Below are positions 10,925-21,896 of a stretch of DNA of 64,000 nt, piece after piece. The notes beneath the pieces are model-generated. The model did not search any database and was not told the DNA's origin. It saw only the letters and a program-made list of their open reading frames with translations. Positions within the stretch are counted from its first letter, which is position 1. The number at the start of each line of letters is the position of its first letter. This stretch comes from Phaeotremella fagi (lineage: Eukaryota; Basidiomycota; Tremellomycetes; Tremellales; Phaeotremellaceae), in NCBI GenBank assembly GCA_001599715.1, contig BCHU01000001.1:1783634-1847633 (forward strand), read 5' to 3'. The position numbers were made by a program, and so were the translations under genes.

Positions 10925-13117
10925 TTACTTAGTTACTGATGTTTTATCTGACGATGGAACAGATACCAGGACTTGTCCAAGTGGTTCTGCCACTGTAGCT
11001 GTTTCCAAAGTAAAAACCTCTCCGGATGGTTCAACGTCATCTGATTGTAAACGGATATTCTGCGTGATATTTCTGAAATTCAGAAAAAGCTGTTCCTTTC
11101 TTGATCTCCAGTACTCACCTTGACGAAACAAGTTGCCAGAAATGAGATCGCAATCAATGGTAAAAAGGTAAGAAAGACAGCCTGGAAGCCGTTACCTACT
11201 GCGCCTCGAATCATGTCGAGTGTCGCAGACTCCACATAGCCTTCGACCGCAGAGGGTCCATTCGAAAGTATTTTGGACCTTTGGTCCTCACTCAAGACGG
11301 ATAGAGAGTTTAGAGACGTTACTTCCACCGAGTTTCGGATAGCTGCCGCAACTGCTAAACCTAGACCTCCCCCAAAAGCACGAAACATGTTGCGAGCTCC
11401 TGTGACCACGGCGCGAAGGTCCTCTGGTGCCTCGTTCTGCATTGCAACCAGAGCTTGCGATAAATTTCAGCTTTGTATTGTATTGTTGTGAGTCGTGAAA
11501 GAGTACTTACTGGTCTGAAGAGTCATCCCTGTCGAGAAGCCAACCAACACTAGCACCCCAACTATTTCACTTGTACGTGTGTACTCATTGAATCGATACA
11601 TCAAACCTAGTCCTTAGATGATATAAGTCCCATGGTGAAAAGAGGTGCAAGAAAGTATTATAATCACTTACCTAATAGATTCAAAGCAAAGCCAGCCTGA
11701 ATCTGCTGAACAATCTGAACGACCTTCAGTGCATGCTTTAAAGTCCTAGCAACCCACATATCCTGTCTTTGAAGCAATCCATCCAGCTATTCCTAAAGCC
11801 AATCCCTGAGAAGCAACTTGAGGAAGAAGCAGAATGCTACTTCGTATTGCCGAGTTACCCAGCACTTCTTGCAAGTACAGCTACGAGGTGCTAAGCCTTT
11901 GCCGTGGAGGAGACACAGTTTATGATGTAAGACTTACAGGCACAAAAAACAACAAGCCGTAATAGATCCATCCTTGAGTCATAGTCGCTAGGAGAACAAG
12001 ATTTACCGTACGATATGCAAACAATCCTGGAGGTAGTATTGGGACTTTTGCAAAGTAACGTTCAACGAGACAAAACCCAATGGCGCTGACAAAGCCAACC
12101 GCCAAAAGGATCGCGAATGTTGGTGAATTCCATGCGAACTGAGTCCCTCCACCCGCCAGTGGAACCAAGATCAATATACTAGAAGCGAAGACCAAAAAGG
12201 AACCAAGATAATCGACCAACTTAAGATCGTCCGTAATTGTATGTGTTGATGATTTCTGCATATCTGGCAGGACAAGGTATATGATGGGAATGGAACAAAT
12301 AAGGAAAGGTACAGTGATCCCTGTCAATAGTCAGTCATGCTGACGGCCAAAGTACGGTGCTTACAAAACGCCCAACGCCACGACAGTTTCGTTGATACTA
12401 CAGCTCCAATGAAAGGCCCCACACCGGATCCGAGTGCGACCATGAAACCAGTGTAACCTTGGTACTTTCCTCTTTGTCGGACAGGAACCAAATCAGCTAC
12501 AGTTTTTTTCAGCGTCATCTTGATCGAATCCGGTTGTATCACCCTTACCGACGCAGACCATACTGAGCGAGACAATTCCACCAGCGCCGATGCCGGATAG
12601 TCCTCGACATGTATATAGCCAAATAGCAGTTTTGGCAAAGCCACATAAAATGTTCCCCAAAGAGAAGATCAACAATATCGCTATGAGAGCATTTCGACGC
12701 TGTTTCATTAAAGTCACTTCCAGATGTAAGCTGAAAAGAACCTACTCCAAAGATATCACTACAACGGGCAACTATCATCTGACTTCCAATTGTAGTTACA
12801 ATTGCTGCTGTTCCAACCCAGCTTATACTGGAGATGTTTAGCCATCTAATCAACTCCGAATGAGCCTACCTGCTGGCAGCGTTCAGGTCTGCAGAGATAT
12901 AAGATTGCACTGTCGATACGCAAAATTGATCAACAAAAGCTACAAAAAGTAGTAACTCGAGCACAGAGAAAATGAGTAGCTATGAATTGGAGTCAGATTT
13001 CGTACGAGTCTCAGTGTGGCTACTCACGAATCGAGCGAAACTTGGCCTACTCGTCTGATCTACCAAAAGGTGTGAATGCGTTACCTTGCCATCCTGTTTA
13101 GTCACGTTCTCTTCCAT
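10925..13117 (-). CDS. MFS exporter, DHA2 family (14-helix drug:H+ antiporter type)
   Basis: The first exon (13028-13117) encodes MEENVTKQDG onward to RPSFARF. Family marks follow: VDQFCVSTVQSYISADL, SISWVGTAAIVTT (motif D1-like region), CSDIFGRRNAL (motif A), YTCRGLSGIGAGGIVSL (motif B), RGKYQGYTGFMVALGSGVGPFIG (motif C), then ALVAMQNEAPEDLRAVVTG late in the protein. Fourteen helices are expected. An apparent stop near 11757 is removed by a short intron that rejoins the frame at QIQAGFALNLLG. The C-terminal tail after 11131 is soluble and acidic. Members export toxic compounds or metabolites at the plasma membrane. It is divergent from the dehydrogenase at 13424, which fits an efflux or self-protection role in the cluster. 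Confidence 0.87.
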
Positions 13118-13423
13118 GCTTTCCTTGTTGAGTTGTTGTCAAAGTCAAACCAATCGGCATCGTTCCGCACAATTTACTCAATTTGATTTGTATTCCAGTT
13201 CCAGCGGACAGAAGCTGACACGCGAGCCGTTATCGCGGATCGTCATATGCCTGAAATCGGGCAATTGCTTTCCCATATTCAATCAGTACATTCGATAAGT
13301 GGCACTTCCATTGAGCTTTGCTATCAAATATTACAGTATATATACATATATATATACATCCACTTCACTCACGAGGTTGAACCAGCTTGGAGACGCTTTG
13401 AGACGCTTCAGTGAGACACTACG
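13118..13423. promoter_or_regulatory. Divergent promoter DHA2 exporter / SDR with AT-rich track
   Basis: The 306-bp gap between two divergent ATGs carries GCC-N8-GGC at 13249 and a TA-repeat TATA-like track at 13336-13359, 65-88 bp before the dehydrogenase ATG. Confidence 0.45.
13249..13262. promoter_or_regulatory. GCC-N8-GGC element, variant of the cluster motif
   Basis: GCCTGAAATCGGGC differs from GCCGGAATCGGGC (10414) mainly by one extra base in the spacer. It lies 132 bp from the exporter ATG and 162 bp from the dehydrogenase ATG. It is weaker than the other four because the spacing differs. Confidence 0.35.
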
Positions 13424-14763
13424 ATGGGAGCTAATCTGTTTAATACCGAACGGTGAGTCTCGAACGCATCCGAAGGGTGGCTCTTTCTTATGCAGTCACA
13501 GCCTTCGTGGTAAAACAGGTAGATCTATGCACTTTAGCCCTATATTCGCAAAGCTGACTGGCTTAGTTATCATCACGGGTGCTTCAGGGGGTATAGGAGC
13601 TTCCGCAGCCATTCTTTTTGCAAAGGCTGGCTGTAATCTTATCCTACTTGCTCGTCGATTGGAGCTTCTGGAAATTGTAGCCGAACAATGTCGAAACGTT
13701 GAAGGTTTTCAACCGTCGCAGACTGTTTACGCTATGCGCCTTGATATTACAGATCGCCAAGCAGTCGACAACCTTGTACCGGAGCTGATTAAGAAAGGAA
13801 TGACTCAGTATGACATGTGAGTGATACTTTCGAGTTCATGAAGTACGTCTTACCGTAGAACCCAGCCTGGTCAATAACGCAGGGGGCGCTATTGGTAAAG
13901 AAGTCGTTGGGGGTGAGCTGCAATCCTTCTACGAGATTGCTAGACGTGTACTCACTTTCTTACAGAAATCGGTAAGGAATCACATGTCCTTTGCGAAGAA
14001 CAAAACTTAAAGATTAGTTAGCTCTCGAGGATGTCGACACTATGTTGAACACCAATTGTGCGTACACGAAATGCGTCAATTAAACTAATCTTGTCGCAGT
14101 AATCTCTCTGATTCAAGTGACCCAATGTTTCCTCCAACCGATGAAAATTCGTAACTCAGGTGTGAGTTACTCAAAGAAAAGGATATCGACATGACTGACT
14201 TTCCTTATTCAGCACATTATCAACATCACATCAATCGCTGGTCGTGAAGCTTACGTGGGAGGATCGGTATATTGCGCTGCAAAACAGTAAGTACAATAAT
14301 CTCGCAACAGTAATACTGTAACATTCAGCGCGGTCAAGGCTTTCACTACTTCTCTCCTTAAAGAACTTGTAGCTACCAACATTCGAGTTTCAGACGTAAC
14401 CCCAGGATTCGTTGAAACCGATTTTTCCGTGACTCGCTTCAGGGGGGATGTTTCTGCCGCTGAAAGCGTTTATAAAGGATATCAACCATGTGAGCGTTAT
14501 TATCCTTCGAGGTTTGCGGACAACTACTAAATTCATTCAGTACAAGCGTCAGTGATTTGGACAAACAGGGCATACGAGTTGAATTGACTTTGTTATAGAG
14601 AGGACATCGCAGAGGAGATTGTCTGGTGTGCACTTCGACCGGAACACGTCCAGATAGCTGAGCTCTGTAAGTCGGTTTGTCAGGTTCTGTTCTCCTAACA
14701 GCTTCTTTAGACGTTTTACCCTCAGCTCAAGGTGCCGTCACGCTCGTTGCTCGTAATGTATAG
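13424..14763 (+). CDS. Short-chain dehydrogenase (YMR226C/YdfG-like NADP SDR)
   Basis: ATG 13424 opens MGANLFNTER. A 17-nt exon (13502-13518) supplies LRGKT, and splicing gives the classical start RLRGKTVIITGASGGIGAS. Further marks are LLARRLELL (Arg after strand 2, favouring NADPH), SLVNNAGGAIG, NITSIAGREAYVGGSVYCAAKHAVKAF (Ser, Tyr, Lys of the active site), VTPGFVETDFS and the ending VLPSAQGAVTLVARNV. This arrangement matches the YMR226C-type 3-hydroxy-acid/serine dehydrogenase branch, a cytosolic family with broad specificity for small hydroxy acids and alcohols. It is divergent from the DHA2 exporter and is the right-hand member of the proposed cluster. Several exons are very short but all join in frame. 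Confidence 0.87.
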
Positions 14764-15240
14764 GCTGTCGAGTTGCACAGTCGCTTCCATTTGTGGTAAA
14801 TCTTGCCGAGTGTTTTCGCGCAATGGATGGCATAACAAAAAGGCTACAGTTCTCGTTTTCATGCAAGGTCCTCGTCCAATTTTAGACACTTGTGCAAACT
14901 ACCCAACTTATCAATTCTGTAACTCAACAGGCCCTTACTTATGCCTCCCATCGCTTTCTCATTACAGCGACGTTTTGACTTTAACGACCTCTGAATATCA
15001 TCATCAACTACCGATCTGATTGGCAGTTCAATTCCTTTCACATTTTAGTGAACGTGAAGATTGGTGCGGGGGACAGTCACAAAGGCAGGATTTAAATGAT
15101 CGACCGTCATAAGAACGCCTGAGCAGCCGTCGAGCCAAAAATATCCATAAAGTCATAAGTATGTCATACCTCGCACTGGTTTAAGTAGCCCTAACCGGAT
15201 GAATAATCAGGTACCTGCCCAATGAAACTTCGCACCAACC
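14764..15240. other. Intergenic region between convergent genes
   Basis: No gene is supported in these 477 bp. It should contain the 3' ends of the dehydrogenase and of the RNase H-RRM gene. Confidence 0.5.
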
Positions 15241-18230
15241 CTACTTCCCATCCATCAACAAAAACCTAACCACCCCACTAACGACCTCCCCAATTTTAAC
15301 CATCCCCTCTAAAACCCTAACCCTCCGTTCCACTTGAATCTTCTTCTTCTCCTGAAGTTCTTTACCCCTTATCAAATATTCCAAAACCGTTCCGGAAGAT
15401 GCGATAGCTTCCTTGGTTTGATTTGGATAATTCATCAAAACTTTTTCCAGTTCATTGATCAATTCCGTCCTTTCATCTTCAACAGTTTTTTTCGGTTCTT
15501 GATTGGTGGTTCCCCCGTTTTCATCTTCTGCACCTGTTTCTGCTTCTTCATCATCGGCCGCCTCAGCTGCATCAGCTTTAGCTATCCCGTCCAAGACTCC
15601 TAATACTTTCTTGATGAACGCGTTAACTCTCGCATTAGTGAATCCACGAGCTACTAAAACCTGTTCAAAATCTCTGCCACTGACAAAAGCTTCATCAGTT
15701 TGATAAAGATAATCCTGTAAGGTTCTTCTAGCACCGTCAAGATCAGTAGCTATCAAGCAAGCATGAGCGATCCAATTATCGATATCATGTTTGGCGAATA
15801 CATCTCGAACGAGAGCGATTTGTGCTCTGAGCGTTGCTGGACTAAGTATAATCGGGTATTCTTGAGGAACAGCTGCTGAATTCGTAAGAGATGGTTTAGA
15901 ACCGGCGGTAGGTACGACTGAATCGTTGTTTTGACGGCTGACACCCGTCTCGCGATTTTCTGATGGTTTTCGAATTCGATCTTGTTGAGCTGTAACAGGT
16001 GTAGGAGGGAGTGTTGAACTTTGACCAGAACCGTTGAACGGACTATCAGTTCTTGAAATTCTTGGTTGTGCAGCTTTGCCATTAGATCCACTCAGGGTCG
16101 AACTAGAAGAAGCGTGTGGAGGAGAACGTCTTTCAAATGTGAACCCATTCCCACTGTTTGTAGGATTTGAATTACCCCTGGGTCGTTTATGTGGAGATGG
16201 CGAATCGATAACAGAGGATGGTGGACTAGAACGTAAATCAGTTGATACCCTTGCTACATTTAGATTCTCAACTCACGTGAGTCTAGCTGAACCCTCCCTA
16301 TTCTCTCTCTCTCTTTTCCTCATGTTCAACTCAGAATCAGGATCCTCTTTCTTAACCTCCACCGTCTCAGGATTCTTACCACCAACAGCCCAATCAGGCA
16401 GAGGTGGGAATTTAGAAACAGCCAAACTAGGAACCAATCGACCAGGTTCAGATCTGATAACCGTTAATCTCCCCTTGAAAAGGTCCCAAACCGACTTATC
16501 ATCTCGAAGGATCTCCAAGTAAAATGAATCGAATGAAACTGGACGTGTGTGAAGTGCCGTGATAGCTCGATCACCGGATTCAATGTCGTCGAACGTGATG
16601 AGAGCGAATCGTGGATGGATTGGAGAAACGGAGAATATATCGACGGCAATACTGATAAAATGTTCAGCCAAAGAACTGAAAAACAAAACTTACATGCAAC
16701 CAAATTGAGCGAACAGGATACCAAGATCTTGAGCACGAACGTTATCAGGGAAACTAAAGTAATCGTCAATCATGATTTTATAAATCAATCATGTAACACT
16801 CACTGAGTAACAAAAAGAGAACCCTCTTTGGCTTGAAGACTTTCTTCCTCATGTTCATCTTGGTTATTTGTCGAAGTCGTCGCCGTAGAGTTATTTTTCA
16901 AAATATTTTCAGGAGTCAGATCAAGTTCAAGTTCTAAACCGTTAGAGTTACCGTTACCGTTACCGTTACCGTTCGAAGTTGATAGACCATCTTGAGGAGT
17001 CGGTGTTAAAGTTGGTAAAATAATGGGTGAAAGTGGTATAGGACTTGGTCTCTTGAACGGTGATTTGTATCTAGAAGGATCTGCATCCCCACGTTGCCAA
17101 GGTCCAGCTTCTGTACTGGCACCAGGAGAAGATTCACCACCACCAGGACGTAAATAAATTTCGGGTACTGTACCAGCTTTTTTCTTCTTGAGATAAGAAT
17201 TAGTCGCTGCGACAACTGCGATCTTGTCCGCTAAGACGTGACCTTCAATCTGACTGTTTTTCGGTATCCAAACAAGTGTCATGTGAGCTTTCAGATACTC
17301 CCCACAAATCTCTTTCCATAATTTACAGAATCTTATTGATTCCTGTCGAGATGAGGTTTCGATACTGACAATCGCTGCTTGTGAATCACAAAAGATGATT
17401 AATTCGTGTGAAGAAAGTGGGATACCTGTCTTGATTGATTGTTGTAAACTCTCTTGAAATCCTTCGATGGCTTTACAGATCCCATTCAACTCAGCGTCGA
17501 GTGAGTCACCTTCACCGACGCAGCCTCTCATTTTTCGATCTGATCTTCCTGGGTCGACGATCCATTCGATAGCAGCTGACCAGGCTTCACCAGCACGACT
17601 TGAACCGTCAGCATACCAAACTTGAGGTTGAGTTGAACACAAATGTCGATGTAAATCTAGAGCGTCTTCTGGGTTGATACAAACATATTTCGAGATTGGT
17701 AAATGACTTGTTGGTAACGAATAAACAGCTGCGGTATATCCAAAAACGTTAATAGTAGATGGAGTTGTTAGAAGCGTGAGTTCCGGTATGTCAATAGATG
17801 GTCGAGAGTCAATGCGTGATTGATGATGTATGACGTGTCTTCTTGGTGGGGGTGATCGAGATGCAGGAACGGCAAGACGTGGAGGTTCGTATTGAGCTTG
17901 AAATTTTGAAGTTGATCGGTTATGTTGACCGTCGAAACCAGTCGAGGAGGGTTGATAAGGATCGTAATGATCGGCATCATATGGTCGAGGTTGTTCATAA
18001 GTGAACGATCGTGATTGTTCATTCGGGTAAGTGGAGGTTGAAGGTGGTTGATAGTTTGGTGCTGATGATTGAAAAGTTGGTGGGTAAGGTGGGAAATCTC
18101 TCGGTGGTTGAGGGAACCCTGAAGTCGTTGGTGGTGCTAATGAGATGTTCGGTCTATCTTGATATGATCTTGAGGGAGAGTATCGACCGGAGGGAGGAGG
18201 TGGGAAAGGTGGCCCACCGGGGTACGACAT
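15241..18230 (-). CDS. RNase H-like domain plus RRM fusion protein
   Basis: The ATG at 18230 opens a 470-residue first exon. Residues 1-145 are Pro/Ser/Tyr-rich and disordered. Residues about 200-340 form a retroelement-type RNase H fold with all four acidic positions: D208 (WYADGSS), E247 (DAELNGI), D282 (IIFCDSQAAI) and D335 (GHVLADKIA). A disordered linker follows, with an NG repeat. After splicing comes a full RRM: SLFVTHFPDNV (RNP2), LGILFAQFGC, HPRFALITFDD (RNP1), RAITALHTRPV. A Ser/Pro-rich linker leads to a C-terminal helical domain (LRAQIALVRDVFAKHDIDNW, then a coiled region). The domain pair suggests RNA:DNA-hybrid or RNA metabolism in the nucleus; catalysis is untested. Reverse transcriptase and integrase parts are absent and there are introns, so this is a host gene, perhaps domesticated. 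Confidence 0.8.
16947..16970. repeat. GTTACC hexanucleotide microsatellite (4 units)
   Basis: Four perfect GTTACC units lie inside the RNase H-RRM gene and encode its Asn-Gly repeat on the minus strand. Confidence 0.8.
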
Positions 18231-18736
18231 GGTGTATCCTGTGAAATGGAGATGTCAGTAAGAGGGGTTGAGAGGTGTCAGAAGGAAGTTCTGTTTATCT
18301 TACTTGTTTAGTGGGTTTATGTCAGCGAAATGAGAATATTGACAAGTTAACAAGATTGTCTCAAGACTTGGAACAAGATGTGATCGGATTGAAGGAGTTA
18401 GAAGAGAATGGACCAATGCGACTAGGTTTGAGGTGTGATGTAGATCTTGAGAGGGTGGATTTTCTTGATCTTCTTCGTTGATTCAAGATATGGTCAATAG
18501 CAAGAAGCCAAGGGAGTGAAATGGAGATGAACAACGATTGTTTTATAGAAGGAGTAGAGAAGTAGAGAAGTAGAAGTAAAAATCAAGATGAGAGATGAAA
18601 TAGGGGAAAGGGGAAGAGGTGATTCAACCTCTATTATTGCTTGATTGCTCCCCTCACTTACGGAGTCTATTTACCTACTGGTTATACCTCTGTCGCTCAA
18701 TCCATCCTACACCTTCACCACACCACGCCAAATGCA

Positions 18737-19099
18737 ATGGCACCTCTAAGTCCAGATGCAAAGAGATTAAGAGTAAGCTCAAATCTACCCCACTACCGAA
18801 AACTCCTAATTAAAAACACCAATCCTATCATCTAGAACATCATAATCTCCTTCCCCCTCTTAGTGGTAACCTCAGCCATCCTCTATCGTCGAGGTTAGTC
18901 CTGACTCTACGAAAGCTCAATGTAATGTATCTAATTGAAAAATCATCTCTTTTAAATCACAGCTTTCCTAGGCGAAGAACAAAGAAGGATACCGCATACT
19001 TCTTCTCATGATCATGTTTCTACGGGACAGGAAAGGATTTTGGGGAGAGGTGTAGGAGAGATTGGAGGCGCTCCTTGGATAACCAACGAGAAGAAATAG
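18737..19099 (+). CDS. Small single-pass membrane protein, unknown
   Basis: Three exons starting at ATG 18737 and ending at TAG 19099 give a 76-residue protein: MAPLSPDAKRLR, a hydrophobic helix at about residues 13-30 (NIIISFPLLVVTSAILYRR), then a hydrophilic tail ending GGAPWITNEKK. The intron boundaries are canonical (GTAAGC..TAG, GTTAGT..CAG) and joins keep frame. I do not recognise the family. Size, position of the helix and the basic flank resemble small mitochondrial inner-membrane or ER assembly factors, but that is only a resemblance. An overlapping upstream ATG at 18732 makes a 5-codon upstream ORF. It shares a promoter region with the divergent RNase H-RRM gene and converges on MIC10. 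Confidence 0.6.
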
Positions 19100-19338
19100 T
19101 TCGAGTTTGATGTTTCCATTTTTGGATTTCATATTCATAAAAATGAAAGAGAATTGACATCGTTCAACTTCGACGGTCTCATTTACTTTCGGGCGACTAG
19201 TTTACGTTCTGTAAAATACATTTTCGGTTTCATAAAGATAGATAACATGCATTCCATCTCAACCTAAGTATCAACATCCTTTTTCACTGTTTTTGTTCTA
19301 TCCCATTCTGGTAAGAAAATATCTAGATCCTTCAGATT

Positions 19339-20036
19339 TTATGGTTTAGATGGAAGAATTTTTGTACCAGGAAGAATGTAGGGGTTAAGGGAGTAGTTGC
19401 ACTAAAAGGATTCATTTGATCGTCAGAACATAAAATCATATTTGAATAACCTGATTATTCAATGACGATAAGAGGTTATACGTACATTCGAATAAGCAAC
19501 ACCAGCACCGAAACTAAACGACGAATGAATCAGTACTCATTTCCGTACACATCCATCGAAAGTAATTTCGATCAAAGGCCAATCCAATCGTTAAATTGCA
19601 ACTCACCCTGTTGAAAGAGCTACTGGCCATCCTCGTCCTAGTTTGAATCAGTAACCGATAATCTCATGCAGATGAGATCTATGACTCACGTCTGAAGATC
19701 AAAACAGATGCTACGACACCGACACCAAAGCCCAAACCAGCGTTAACGAGTAAATCTGCCATCTATTCCTTGAAATCAGTACCACATCTTCAAGTTCAAT
19801 TCTGACAAAATCCGTTTCTTAAAAAGTGGTTATATTTGATATGACCAATAGATGAGATCGATGGGAAAAACAACTACTTACACAGTTATCGAACTGTCAA
19901 ATATGAATTTAGCTTTGACAATTCATCGAATGAATGGAGACTTGTTTTTACTCACCTTTCTAGCGATGACATCTTCACTTGCTACTGGAGTGACGACTGG
20001 TGCGGGTGGTGATGGGATAGGAGATGGGGCTGACAT
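19339..20036 (-). CDS. MIC10: MICOS complex subunit Mic10
   Basis: Five exons encode 95 residues. The order is a Pro-rich N-terminus, SEDVIARK, then a 12-nt exon (19882-19893) giving FDNC, followed by MADLLVNAGLGFGVGVVASVLIF, RRRGWPVALSTGFGAGVAYSNC and a short tail ending LPSKP. Two hairpin helices with glycine-rich GxGxGxG and GFGAG motifs separated by a basic RRRGWP loop are diagnostic of Mic10, which oligomerises in the inner mitochondrial membrane and bends cristae junctions. KFDNC takes the place of the family KWDxC motif. All splice sites are canonical. It is divergent from the M19 dipeptidase with about 215 bp between the ATGs. Confidence 0.93.
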
Positions 20037-20250
20037 GGTTGTGATATGGGATAGATGAGTTGGTAGTGGTAGTAGTGGTGGTAGGATTAGGGTTAAAGGA
20101 GGAGTGACTTTCGGAAACGGCAGCTCAACTGGTTATTTAAAAGATCCTACCGTTAATCATGATGACGATAAGTAACCTCGAATTCAAATGAACGATAAGC
20201 ACTTACAGTATAGCTCAGTATCCTCAGCTCCCCCCAATTTCTTTTCCAAA

Positions 20251-21896
20251 ATGTCATCCGTAACAGTAACCAAAGAAATGAGAGAAAAAGCCATAAACTT
20301 AATGACAGAGAATCCCTTTATAGATTCCCACGTAGATCTACCAGTGATAATGAGATCAATAAGTATGTTCCCCTTAATACTCTCTTTCATGCAGCGACAT
20401 CGAATCTGACTCCAAGGGTATAAGCTAGGAATCCAGTGGAAACTGTTAAATCAGTCATCACCGGTTTACCTGGTCATGCGGATTTACCTCGTATGAGAGA
20501 AGGGAAGTTATCAGGGATCTTCATGAGTGTTTGGATACCTTGTCAACCTGGTGATGATTTCACAAAACCTAATGATGTCAGTCATGAATGCCCATTCGAT
20601 TGAAAGAAAATTTTGAGCTGATTGATGAATTGATTTTAGGACGTTAGGGATGCTCTGGAACAGATCGATTTGATTCAATTGATAATGAAAGAATCTGTAG
20701 GTTTTGATTCTGCTCTTGTGAACACTTTCAAAGACCCTAATCTGGATAGGATTTCCAATACGCCCGAACGTCATCTGAAATTTTCTCAGCATTCAGAAAA
20801 GGTAAAATAGCGACGATGATAGGTGTTGAAGGGTGAGCCTGATTCGTTTTTGAATACCAAGAATCAACTAATTTCGTAGTGGACACATGCTCGGTAATTC
20901 TTTATCGGTTTTAAGAATTTATGCTCAGTTGGGTGTAAGATATATGACTTTGACTCATACGAATCATAACGGTAAATCCATTTATTCATTGATCGACATG
21001 AGATCAAAATTCTAATTCAATCAGCTTTCGCCTCTTCCGCTGGGAGTGGAAAAACCCCAATGACCCCTGTCCACCCTAAAAACGGTCTATCAAAATTAGG
21101 AGAATCCTTGATAGGCGAAATGAATCGATTGGGAAGTGAGTCAAACAATCATCTTCTAATCCCTGATCATTAGTTATGATCGATCTATCCCACGTCTCGG
21201 ATGAAACGATGCGTCAATCAATCAAACTCTCCAGAGCACCTGTTATCTTCTCCCATTCAAACGCGAGAGGTATCTGTGATCATCCAAGGAACGTTCCGGA
21301 CGATGTCCTTGAGTTGATCGGTAGTGGTCCAAATCAGAACCCCGGGGTAGTGTAAGTTTTGATCGAAAAATGATCTCTTACGGAGGTTAAGCTGACGATA
21401 ACCTGCAGGCAATGCGTGTTTTTACCTAATTTCGTCGATCCCTCGAAACCAACTCTTAAAAGAGTCGCTGATCATATCGAATACCTAGGGAGTAAATGTG
21501 GAAAAGCCCATGTTGGCGTAGCCTCAGATTTCGGTAAGTTCCATGTAGGAATTCCAATTCCAGACGACCAATTAACTGTTAAATACTATTATAGACGGAA
21601 TGGAACAAGGTGTCGAGGGCTTGGAAGATCAATCGAAATATCCAGATCTAATAGCGGAGATGATAGCTAGAAACTGGAGTGATGAAGAGATCGTTGGACT
21701 GATGGGAGGGAATTTGATGAGAGTCATGGATCAGGTTGACGTTGTTCAACAACAGCTTTCAAGTTCTGAAGCTAGTCCAGCTATTTATGAAATGAGAACG
21801 GATTTACCGGCTCCTTGGGGTGGTTTGGATAACGTTGAATTCTCTGAGGGTGTCAGAGCCTATCTGAAAGAGAAAGCTAGATTGACAGAGTCATAG
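20251..21896 (+). CDS. Membrane dipeptidase-type metallopeptidase (M19)
   Basis: ATG 20251. The binuclear zinc site of the renal dipeptidase family is complete: IDSHVDLP (HxD), MIGVEGGHMLG (bridging Glu), [12 protein letters not shown] (His), [18 protein letters not shown] (His and Arg) and VASDFDGMEQG (Asp, split by an intron). [18 protein letters not shown] is also typical. The enzyme hydrolyses dipeptides; the fungal and bacterial relatives are often cytosolic. There is no signal peptide and no evident GPI-anchor signal at the C-terminus ([10 protein letters not shown]), so a soluble cytosolic enzyme is likely. Introns of about 45-60 nt interrupt it, and no breaks were found. Confidence 0.93.

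Noticed and set aside
11690..11790. Apparent stop codon in the DHA2 exporter
   Set aside because: A short intron starting GTGGGT rejoins the frame at QIQAGFALNLL; later motifs are intact.
14732..15019. 95-codon ORF at the end of the second SDR
   Set aside because: It overlaps the SDR last exon in another frame and shows no domain.
16034..16522. 162-codon plus-strand ORF across the RRM region
   Set aside because: Antisense shadow of the RNase H-RRM gene, whose minus-strand frames have recognisable motifs and splice sites.
16800..18230. Retrotransposon remnant (RNase H domain)
   Set aside because: No reverse transcriptase, integrase or terminal repeats were seen; the frame is intact, intron-containing and continues into an RRM.
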